This document shows positions 25,887 to 32,736 of a DNA stretch of 64,000 nucleotides, piece after piece. Origin of the DNA: SYFY01 sp031385325 (GTDB lineage Bacteria; Pseudomonadota; Gammaproteobacteria; Pseudomonadales; Azotimanducaceae); NCBI GenBank assembly GCA_031385325.1, contig JANNBJ010000006.1, forward strand, positions 1 through 64,000. The letters run 5' to 3'. Positions within the stretch are counted from its first letter, which is position 1. Each line of letters begins with the position of its first letter. The notes below the pieces were generated by a model, which saw only the letters and a program-made list of their open reading frames with translations, did not search any database and had not been told where the DNA came from. The translations under genes and the position numbers were made by a program.

Positions 25887-27776
25887 ATGATCACTGCATC
25901 AAACATCACCTTCAAACGTGGCGAGACGACCATTTTCGAAGCACTGTCGTTCGTGATCCATGCTGGCCAGAAGGTCGGTGTGGTCGGACGCAATGGGGCG
26001 GGCAAGTCTACGTTGTTCCGGTTTTTCGGCTTCGGCCTTGAACCGGAAATTGGCGACCTCGACTATCCGACCAAATGGCGAATCTCCCAGCTGCGGCAAG
26101 AGATCGATGATACAGACCGCCCCGCCCTCGAATTCGTCATTGATGGGCACCGTGAATTGCGGCGGGTCGAGCGGGAACTCGAAATCCTGCACAAACAGCA
26201 GGCACCGGATGGAACGCGCCTGGCTGCCTTGCACGCCAGTTTCCAAGATCTGGGCGGCCACGAAGCCGAAGCGAACGCTGCCGCGATCCTGCATGGCCTC
26301 GGTTTTGAAGCCGCCGATTTCACCCGGTCTTTCAATACCTTTTCCGGCGGCTGGCGAATTCGCCTGGGCTTGGCGCAGGCATTGATGTGTCCGGCAGAAC
26401 TCCTGCTGCTCGACGAGCCGACCAACCACCTGGATCTCGAAGCAACGATCTGGCTTGAGCAGTTTCTCGGCCGGTTCCAGGGCACGCTTCTGGTGATAGC
26501 ACACGATCGGCAATTTCTGGATCGGGTCTGCTCCCACACATTGCACATTCTCAAGGGCACCGCGCGTGTGTATCGAGGCGGGTATTCACAGTTCGAGCGC
26601 GCCCGCGCCGAAGAGGCTCTTCGCGAAACACGATTCTCGGAAAAACGTGACGCGGAGATTGCCCACATCTCCAAGTTCGTTGCCCGGTTTCGTGCCAAAG
26701 CCAGTAAAGCGAGACAGGTTCAAAGCCGAATTCGCACCCTGGAGAAGTTACTTGAAGTCGCTCCGGCACGAACCGACAGCCCCTACCGGGTGAATTTTGC
26801 CAATCCCGTGAAAATGTCCAACCCATTGCTCCACCTTCGCGAGGTCGCCTTGGGGTACGCCGAGCAGACGATTCTCTCGAACATCTCCCAGTCAATTTTG
26901 CCCGGTGATCGAATTGGTGTACTTGGCGCCAACGGCGCTGGCAAGACGACGCTTTTACGGTGCCTGGTTGGCGATCTTGAAGTGCAGAGTGGTGCATTGA
27001 CTCGCGGCGATCACTCGAGCACCGGCTATTTTTCACAACATCAAATGGAAGTGCTGGACGGACAACTTGCGCCATTGAAGCAGCTGCACCGTCACAGCCC
27101 GACGCTCAGTGAGCAAGCCATTCGGAATTTGCTTGGCGGCTGGGGGTTCGACGGAAAGATGGTCGAACGTCCGATTTCAACATTGTCCGGGGGCGAAAAG
27201 GCTCGCCTCGTGCTGGCGATGATCGCCCACGAAAAGCCTGCCATCCTGGTACTCGACGAGCCGACCAACCACCTGGATATCGACATGCGCGATGCACTCG
27301 CGTTGGCACTCCAGAACTACGAAGGCGCTCTGATTGTGGTTTCTCACGATCGCCACATGATCGAAGCCGTTTGCGACGAGTTATGGGTTCTGCGCGGCGG
27401 CACCATCAATCGTCTTGCTGGAGATCTGGACGACTACCTCGCCCTGCAAAAAGAAGCGACGGGAAACCAGCGAGAACTAACCGAGGTACCGACGACTGCG
27501 TCGAAGAAGCTCGAGCGCCAGCAACGGGCGTCGAACAGGCTCCAGCAATCGGAGTTACGCAAGCGGGTGAAGTCGCTGGAAAAGGAAATGGATACCAAGG
27601 CCGCTGGCCTCGCGGCGGTCGAGACCAGGCTCGCCGACCCTGAGATCTATCACGGCCTTTCCGCTGAAGAAATGAACGAGATGCTCCGCGAAGCCGCAAG
27701 AACGCGCACCCGGCTCGAGGGAATCGAGCGCGAATGGTTGCAGGCGGCGGAGGATCTGGAGCAGATCCGTGACTGA
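25887..27776 (+). CDS. ABC-F family ATPase (YheS/Uup-like)
   Basis: A 629-residue soluble ATPase with two ABC domains: Walker A GRNGAGKS (about residue 36) and GANGAGKT (about 348), signatures FSGGWRIRL and LSGGEKARL, and DEPTNHLD twice. A linker rich in KxxR lies between, and the C-terminal ~90 residues are charged and coiled (RKRVKSLEKEMDTK). ABC-F proteins act on the ribosome to rescue stalled translation; the tail pattern suggests YheS. It lies 50 bases after the ParA gene and overlaps the next gene. Confidence 0.92.
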   Translation: MITASNITFKRGETTIFEALSFVIHAGQKVGVVGRNGAGKSTLFRFFGFGLEPEIGDLDYPTKWRISQLRQEIDDTDRPALEFVIDGHRELRRVERELEILHKQQAPDGTRLAALHASFQDLGGHEAEANAAAILHGLGFEAADFTRSFNTFSGGWRIRLGLAQALMCPAELLLLDEPTNHLDLEATIWLEQFLGRFQGTLLVIAHDRQFLDRVCSHTLHILKGTARVYRGGYSQFERARAEEALRETRFSEKRDAEIAHISKFVARFRAKASKARQVQSRIRTLEKLLEVAPARTDSPYRVNFANPVKMSNPLLHLREVALGYAEQTILSNISQSILPGDRIGVLGANGAGKTTLLRCLVGDLEVQSGALTRGDHSSTGYFSQHQMEVLDGQLAPLKQLHRHSPTLSEQAIRNLLGGWGFDGKMVERPISTLSGGEKARLVLAMIAHEKPAILVLDEPTNHLDIDMRDALALALQNYEGALIVVSHDRHMIEAVCDELWVLRGGTINRLAGDLDDYLALQKEATGNQRELTEVPTTASKKLERQQRASNRLQQSELRKRVKSLEKEMDTKAAGLAAVETRLADPEIYHGLSAEEMNEMLREAARTRTRLEGIEREWLQAAEDLEQIRD

Positions 27777-28701
27777 TGGCACACCACCTGCCGAACTCCT
27801 GGTGGACTCGACATTGGTACTTCGAGTGATTGAAAACCAGGCGCCTGCCTGGTCGAAATATGCAATCGAGCCATTTGAGACGGGATGGGATAACGCATTG
27901 TTCCGGTTGGGTGACCAGCACCTTGTTCGGATGCCACGTCGGCAGTCAGCCGATGAACCTCTGCGCCACGAGCAGCGGATTCTTCCCTTTCTTCAACCAC
28001 GCCTGAAAGTACCGATTCCGACACCCGTAGTCATCGGCAAGCCTGATACACACTTCCCGTGGCATTGGAGTGTCGTACCGTATTTTGCCGCTTCCACGGC
28101 GAACAAATCTCCCCTGGATCGGCGTGGTGCCATACAGTGGGCAGAGTTCATGGCAGACCTGCATCGCCCATATCTGCACGGTGTAGATCCAGTATCCCCA
28201 GAGAATCCTTACCGTGGAGTTGACATCAACTCTCGTCGGTCGAGCCTGGACGACAGACTCAACCAGTTGAATCGACTAGGCGAACCCATTCCCGATCCGC
28301 TACGAGGAGCCTGGCGCACCGCTTTAGCCCAACCTCCTTCCACATTGCAGGTCTGGATACATGGCGATCCTCACGCACGCAACGTACTGTGCAGGTCCGG
28401 CGCGTTGGCGGCTGTCATCGATTGGGGAGATATCACCACCGGAGATCCCGCGAGCGATCTGGGCAGTTTCTGGATGCTGATACACGATACCGTCGTCCGT
28501 AACGAAGCCGTTCAACGTTATCTGGCAACTACTTCATTTTCCCTGACCACCGCAGAATCAAACGCGCTGTTGCTGCGAGCCAGAGGTTGGGCTGTTTTCT
28601 ATGGAGTGGTGTTGCTGGCAACCGGACTGGTCGATCACGCGGAACATGCCGCTATGGGTCGTGCAACTTTCCAGAATCTTCTGGGGCAGGGCTTTGGTTA
28701 G
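27769..28701 (+). CDS. Aminoglycoside-phosphotransferase-fold kinase
   Basis: A 310-residue APH/choline-kinase-fold protein. The catalytic loop is WIHGDPHARNVL (about residue 196-207) and the metal-binding motif is AVIDWGD (about 213). Start is GTG 27769, overlapping the ABC-F stop by 8 bases. The family phosphorylates small molecules, including antibiotics, sugars or amino acids; the substrate is unknown. I do not call it resistance. Its 3' end overlaps the convergent PDZ gene by 50 bases. Confidence 0.85.
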   Translation: MTDGTPPAELLVDSTLVLRVIENQAPAWSKYAIEPFETGWDNALFRLGDQHLVRMPRRQSADEPLRHEQRILPFLQPRLKVPIPTPVVIGKPDTHFPWHWSVVPYFAASTANKSPLDRRGAIQWAEFMADLHRPYLHGVDPVSPENPYRGVDINSRRSSLDDRLNQLNRLGEPIPDPLRGAWRTALAQPPSTLQVWIHGDPHARNVLCRSGALAAVIDWGDITTGDPASDLGSFWMLIHDTVVRNEAVQRYLATTSFSLTTAESNALLLRARGWAVFYGVVLLATGLVDHAEHAAMGRATFQNLLGQGFG

Positions 28702-29638
28702 CCGCACGTGCCGGCGCTTGCGGTGCGACAGGTGGCGTTGGCGACGCCGGAACGGATCGTTCATCAAAGCGATAGACATACACACGATCCTGGCCATCTG
28801 ATCGATAGTCACGAGGATTGATGTCCAAAGCAATTTCGGCGCCCTGGCGTCGGACCAGAACTTTTTTGGCTGCCTCTCCGGCCAACAAAAAAGTCTGGGC
28901 ATCTGCGGCATTTGCCGCCTGACGACCATCCACTGCTAACAGGACATCTCCAGCTTTCAAACCGCCTGAATGCTCCGGGACATGCACTATAAGGATGCCG
29001 TTTTGCACACCGAAGTACTGGGCCAGCTCACCCGAGACATCAATCAGAACTGCTGTACTGGCTTCCGGATCGAGCATGAACCGCGCAATGGACTTGAAGC
29101 CTTCCTCTTCGACCCAGGGCGCCAGTTTCGGCTCAATCGTCGCAAGTGCGCTTTGGAACATCCCCGTTGTAGTGACTTCGACGACCGTTGTCTTCCCGCC
29201 GCGTCGATAACTCAAATCAACCGAATCACCGGGCTTTAGCGCCTGGACCACCTCCATCAGCACTGCACCAGGATCAGACTTGCCGACGAGGTCGACATCC
29301 TCCACACCTACCAATATGTCACCGGCGGCGAGACCTGCGGCCGCAGCTCCACCACCGGGTGTCACACCAGACAACTCAATGCCCTCCTCATTGCCTTGGT
29401 GTTCCAGCAGGATTCCGAGAAAGGCCCGCTCCTGGTCGGGCTTTGAATGCGCATAGGCTTCGACCACAGCTGCACGCAACTCGGCCGCGGCGGCATCGAG
29501 CTTCACTCTCGCCGCTTCAACACGCGCATCGGTCTCGGGGTGGCGTTTGTTGTCACTCGCTGCAGCGGTCAACGTCAGTTGTCCGACGAACATCTGTGCA
29601 ACGACCAGTAGCATTGGAAAGACCAGCTTCGGATTCAT
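28652..29638 (-). CDS. Exported protein with two PDZ domains, no protease domain
   Basis: A 328-residue periplasmic protein. The N-terminus is a signal peptide (FPMLLVVAQMFVG then TAAA), followed by a coiled helix (EAARVKLDAAAAELRAAV, about 42-59). PDZ 1 is about residues 74-155 (FLGILLEHQ, AAAGLAAGDILVGVE) and PDZ 2 about 195-285 (GILIVHVPEHSGGLKAGDVLLAVDG). No Ser-His-Asp protease core is present. The tail is Pro/Ala-rich. It follows the sigma and TM partner genes by 17 bases, so it is likely their regulatory partner or target. Confidence 0.85.
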   Translation of the reverse strand: MNPKLVFPMLLVVAQMFVGQLTLTAAASDNKRHPETDARVEAARVKLDAAAAELRAAVVEAYAHSKPDQERAFLGILLEHQGNEEGIELSGVTPGGGAAAAGLAAGDILVGVEDVDLVGKSDPGAVLMEVVQALKPGDSVDLSYRRGGKTTVVEVTTTGMFQSALATIEPKLAPWVEEEGFKSIARFMLDPEASTAVLIDVSGELAQYFGVQNGILIVHVPEHSGGLKAGDVLLAVDGRQAANAADAQTFLLAGEAAKKVLVRRQGAEIALDINPRDYRSDGQDRVYVYRFDERSVPASPTPPVAPQAPARAANQSPAPEDSGKLHDP

Positions 29639-29655
29639 GGTGACAAATCTCCTTT

Positions 29656-30195
29656 TCAGTACACAGCGTACTGAGGGCTCGGTTCAATGGGCTGCTGCAC
29701 AACCTGCAGTACTTCCATCAGTTCCACACGGCGTTGCCATAACAATTCTTTTTGGTGCATCGACGCGACCGAGCCATTCTGGCTTGCGTCCAACAGTTGA
29801 CTGTCTCCGTCAGCAAGCCTGAACAACAGCGCCTGCTCGCTCGAACTTCCGCTGTAGCGGGACGGGCTCATCAATTCACCCTCCAGTTCGCGTGATCGAT
29901 CTTGCAATGCCGCCAGGTTGCCACGTGAAAGCTCGACCCCATCGTCTTGAGTGAGGGGCTGGATGAGGAGGGTGACTGCCACGATCAGCGCTGTTGCAAC
30001 CAGCGCCAGCGGCCAAGAGAACGTTTCGGAGTCGTGATGAGGTTTTGTCTTTTTCGCCTGAGACTGTTGAATTTCGTCCCACTGTTCGGCCCTTGCCTGG
30101 AGATAATCTGGCAGCCTTCCCAGTGCGTCCTTGATCTCACGCAGCCTGGCCAAACGGTGCTGCGCGTCGAGATCGCTTTCAAAAGTTGCCGTCAC
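29656..30195 (-). CDS. Single-pass membrane protein, probable anti-sigma partner
   Basis: A 179-residue protein. About 60 cytoplasmic residues, with the helix HRLARLREIKDALGRLPDYL, precede one TM segment (WPLALVATALIVAVTLLIQP, about 61-80) and about 100 periplasmic residues with helical LWQRRVELMEVLQ. This membrane-spanning layout directly downstream of an ECF sigma gene fits an anti-sigma factor, although I see no ZAS Zn motif (HxxxCxxC). GTG start at 30195. An intercistronic hairpin precedes it. Confidence 0.65.
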   Translation of the reverse strand: MTATFESDLDAQHRLARLREIKDALGRLPDYLQARAEQWDEIQQSQAKKTKPHHDSETFSWPLALVATALIVAVTLLIQPLTQDDGVELSRGNLAALQDRSRELEGELMSPSRYSGSSSEQALLFRLADGDSQLLDASQNGSVASMHQKELLWQRRVELMEVLQVVQQPIEPSPQYAVY

Positions 30196-30210
30196 CTCCG
30201 CGGCGACTGA

Positions 30211-30227
30211 CTCTCCGTCGCGGAGAG
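30211..30227 (-). promoter_or_regulatory. Intercistronic hairpin between sigma and TM partner
   Basis: CTCTCCG (30211-30217) and CGGAGAG (30221-30227) form a perfect 7-bp stem with a 3-base loop, about 15 bases upstream of the GTG start at 30195. It could tune the sigma to anti-sigma ratio. Confidence 0.4.
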
Positions 30228-30249
30228 CGAGGAGATCTTCCAGTGTGGT

Positions 30250-30693
30250 CTATTTTTCATTCTGGCTCTGCCAATGGGTCAAAAGGAATTCATAAGCTTG
30301 GGACAATTGGGATTTCGAGTAACTCGGGGTCTTGCCCATCAGATCGCCTATTTCTCGATGTGTATAACCCTCGACGTCGTGCGACCACACAACCATGCGT
30401 GTCTCTGGCTGCAGGCGTGCAAGCATCCTCTCGAGATCCGAGATGCCTCCCATGCGATCTTCACCCTCAAGCGCATCCGGTACCTCCTCCGCCTCGTCGA
30501 GGGCCCGGCGAAGGGACCACGGGGATCGCAGTCGCATGAGACATTGATTGATCGCCACAGTTCGCACCCAGCCCAGCAACGCGGAGGGATGAACTATGGT
30601 TGCCGCGCGATCAAGAACCTGCATGAAAACGTCCTGCAGGATTTCATCAGCCGCCGAGCGACTGCCCAGCATTCGCCACGCCACACTCAACAC
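30250..30693 (-). CDS. ECF sigma factor, N-terminus uncertain
   Basis: A 147-residue (as annotated) extracytoplasmic-function sigma factor. Region 2 is VAWRMLGSRSAADEILQDVF (about residues 4-23) and region 4 is MARLQ-type LARLQPETRMVV, then GYTHREIGDLMGKTPSYSK with the HTH. The GTG at 30693 is the first usable start in frame, but region 2 normally begins some 20 residues earlier. The frame stays open only to a stop at 30733-30735, while a start-like GTG at 30738-30740 is in another frame. So the 5' end may carry a frameshift. Upstream of the TM partner and PDZ genes. Confidence 0.7.
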   Translation of the reverse strand: MLSVAWRMLGSRSAADEILQDVFMQVLDRAATIVHPSALLGWVRTVAINQCLMRLRSPWSLRRALDEAEEVPDALEGEDRMGGISDLERMLARLQPETRMVVWSHDVEGYTHREIGDLMGKTPSYSKSQLSQAYEFLLTHWQSQNEK

Positions 30694-30960
30694 TGCTGGG
30701 GACAGGAGTTGAAACAGGCGGCCAGATGCTTGTCAGTCACCGAGAATCACTGCCTCGGCCAGCTCAGGGGGGATATGAATGTTCGCGAATCCGGCCATAG
30801 GTCAAAGATGCCTCAAGTCGCAAAAACGTCGCAATCCGGCCGACCTATATCACCGTGAAAGCAGTTCCTGCGCGAGCCAACACCTGTCGAGGCAGTCCTC
30901 TCAATATTGTGCCGCGTAGTTCGCCCCGAGATTCTTGCCCCTGATTACCACCGTCCCTAC

Positions 30961-30974
30961 CGAACGATCGTTTG
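30961..30974. promoter_or_regulatory. Near-palindromic operator candidate (copy 1)
   Basis: CGAACGATCGTTTG, a 14-base near palindrome (one mismatched pair), identical to copy 2 except one base. It lies about 188 bases upstream of the tetR ATG. TetR dimers bind palindromes of this type. Confidence 0.55.
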
Positions 30975-31040
30975 TCTAATTTTCCTGCTTTTTTGGCCGC
31001 ACATGATCAATTTCATTTAGGCTGACTGCCTATCCGCCGG

Positions 31041-31085
31041 AGCCTTACAAAGATTCCGCCGAATCGGCGTTCGAACGGCTTTTTT
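31041..31085 (+). terminator. Possible leader terminator or attenuator
   Basis: The stem CGCCG (31057-31061) pairs with CGGCG (31065-31069) over an AAT loop, within outer arms AGCC (31041-31044) and GGCT (31077-31080), followed by TTTTT (31081-31085). It lies 77 bases before the tetR start, so it may terminate an upstream transcript or attenuate tetR-hemB. Confidence 0.4.
31068..31077. promoter_or_regulatory. Palindrome CGTTCGAACG
   Basis: A perfect 10-base palindrome in the tetR-hemB leader, built from the same CGTTCG/CGAACG half-sites as the two 14-base copies on either side, but in the opposite order. Confidence 0.35.
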
Positions 31086-31133
31086 AATCCAACTCTCGGA
31101 AACGACGCACGACCGACCAAATTTACTTTTCTT

Positions 31134-31147
31134 CGAACGATCGTTCG
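31134..31147. promoter_or_regulatory. Palindromic operator candidate (copy 2)
   Basis: CGAACGATCGTTCG, a perfect 14-base palindrome ending 14 bases before the tetR ATG at 31162, where a bound TetR would block transcription or early elongation. Near-identical to the copy at 30961-30974. Confidence 0.6.
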
Positions 31148-31161
31148 TTCAACATGCAATC

Positions 31162-31731
31162 ATGTATGCACGCTCTCAGATTACGATGCCGGACAGCTTG
31201 TGCGATCGGCTGACACAGGTGTTCCTCGATCATGGATATGATGGAGCCTCCATAGCAGCCCTGGCTGCAAGTGCGGGCCTGAGCAAAGCCAGTCTCTACC
31301 ACCACTTCCCGGGCGGTAAACAGGAAATGGCCTCGGTCCTGATCGATCTGGCGATCCAGACTGCCGAACTGCAAGCCTTCAATGTGCTGCGCACACCCTC
31401 TCCGGCCGCTGCACGCCTGGAAGCCTTTCTCGATGGATTCCTTCGCTACACGGCAAACGGCAAGCGGCTGTGCCTCCTCGCCGTGCTCGGTCAAGCTTCA
31501 CCTGCCCCGATTCGAGAAGTGATCAAGACACAGATCAACGCCTGGCAGGTCGCGCTCGAATCGAGCCTCACTGGACTTCGCGGCGTCAAACCCAAACGTG
31601 CAACTCGCCTTGCTGAAGAGATGCTTTGCGGCTTATATGGCGCCTCGCTTCTGGGCCACCTCCTTGGCGACGAAACGTGTATTGAACGCAGTGTCAAACG
31701 CCTGCGCAAACAGATTGAGCTCTACAACTGA
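31162..31731 (+). CDS. TetR/AcrR-family transcriptional regulator
   Basis: A 189-residue regulator. The N-terminal HTH reads FLDHGYDGASIAALAASAG then LSKASLYHHFPGGK (about residues 22-53), typical of TetR. The C-terminal helical part (from about 75) resembles TetR_C of the LmrA/YxaF-like group (KRLCLLAVLGQ). Palindromic sites in its own leader suggest autoregulation. Its stop abuts the hemB ATG with no gap, so hemB is translated from the same message. The ligand is unknown. Confidence 0.9.
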   Translation: MYARSQITMPDSLCDRLTQVFLDHGYDGASIAALAASAGLSKASLYHHFPGGKQEMASVLIDLAIQTAELQAFNVLRTPSPAAARLEAFLDGFLRYTANGKRLCLLAVLGQASPAPIREVIKTQINAWQVALESSLTGLRGVKPKRATRLAEEMLCGLYGASLLGHLLGDETCIERSVKRLRKQIELYN

Positions 31732-32736
31732 ATGGATGCTGTCATGCAACGTCGATTTCCTGAAACTCGCATGCGTCGCAATCGACGATTCCCTTTCCTC
31801 CGGCGTCTGGTACGGGAAACGGAACTGTCTCCAGCGGACCTCATTTACCCGATGTTCGTCATCGACGGCGAGGGTAAGCGAGAGGCTGTCGCATCCATGC
31901 CGGGAGTCGAAAGACTCTCGATTGACCTGCTCTGCGCCGAAGCCCAGCGGGCGTATGGCTTGGGAATCCCGGCGATCGCACTGTTCCCCAACGTCATCAA
32001 AGCCTTACGGACACCCCTGGGCGAAGAAGCCGCCAACCCCGATGGGTTGGTGCCGCGCGCAATCAGAGCCGTAAAGAGTGCCGTTCCCGAATTAGGTGTG
32101 ATCACCGATGCGGCCCTCGACCCCTACACCTCCCATGGTCACGATGGAGTCATCGGGATGGATGGGCACATCGACAACGACACCACAGTCAGGGCACTAC
32201 AGGTTCAGGCCCAAGTCTGCGCAAATGCAGGATCCGACGTCATTGCTCCTTCAGACATGATGGACGGGCGCGTCGGTGCGATCCGCTCTGCGCTGGATGC
32301 CCACGGTCACAACCACACCGCAATCATGTCGTATGCCGCCAAATACGCTTCTGCGTATTACGGTCCCTTTCGCGATGCAGTCGGCTCTTCAAGCACTCTC
32401 GGCACTGCCGGCAAGGATACTTACCAGATGGATCCGGCCAACGCTGAAGAGGCATTGCACGAAGTGGCTCTCGACATCAGCGAGGGGGCGGACATGGTGA
32501 TGGTCAAACCCGGGATGCCTTATCTCGACATCGTCCGCAGAGTACGCGAGCGATTTGAAGTACCAACCTTTGTCTACCAGGTAAGCGGCGAGTACGCGAT
32601 GCACGCGGAGGCCATTCGGCGGGAATGGCTGGCTGAAAAGGTCATTCTGGAATCACTGATCTGCTGCAAACGCGCCGGGGCGAGCGGTATATTGACGTAC
32701 TTCGCACCGCGGGCTGCGGAGCTTATGCAACCCTGA
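31732..32736 (+). CDS. hemB: Delta-aminolevulinic acid dehydratase (porphobilinogen synthase)
   Basis: Condenses two 5-aminolevulinates to porphobilinogen. The 334 residues match the family. The Schiff-base Lys pair is in MSYAAKYASAYYGP (about residue 206) and MVMVKPGMPY (about 259). In the metal site, where Zn enzymes have three Cys, this protein reads DAALDPYTSHGHDG (about 124-137), the Asp-rich Mg-dependent type known from Pseudomonas. ATG 31732 directly follows the tetR stop; a later ATG at 31744 is possible. Confidence 0.95.
   Translation: MDAVMQRRFPETRMRRNRRFPFLRRLVRETELSPADLIYPMFVIDGEGKREAVASMPGVERLSIDLLCAEAQRAYGLGIPAIALFPNVIKALRTPLGEEAANPDGLVPRAIRAVKSAVPELGVITDAALDPYTSHGHDGVIGMDGHIDNDTTVRALQVQAQVCANAGSDVIAPSDMMDGRVGAIRSALDAHGHNHTAIMSYAAKYASAYYGPFRDAVGSSSTLGTAGKDTYQMDPANAEEALHEVALDISEGADMVMVKPGMPYLDIVRRVRERFEVPTFVYQVSGEYAMHAEAIRREWLAEKVILESLICCKRAGASGILTYFAPRAAELMQP

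Larger units (their letters stand above)
30694..31161. other. Non-coding region between sigma gene and tetR
   Basis: 468 bases. It contains three related palindromes (30961-30974, 31068-31077, 31134-31147), a hairpin with T tract (31041-31085), and the sigma gene's likely promoter on the minus strand. The direct repeat TCGC(G)AATCCGGCC occurs at 30783-30796 and 30829-30841. No protein frame is convincing beyond the disrupted sigma start. Confidence 0.6.

Noticed and set aside
27769..28701. Antibiotic-resistance reading of the APH-fold gene
   Set aside because: The fold is shared with many non-resistance kinases and nothing mobile surrounds it.
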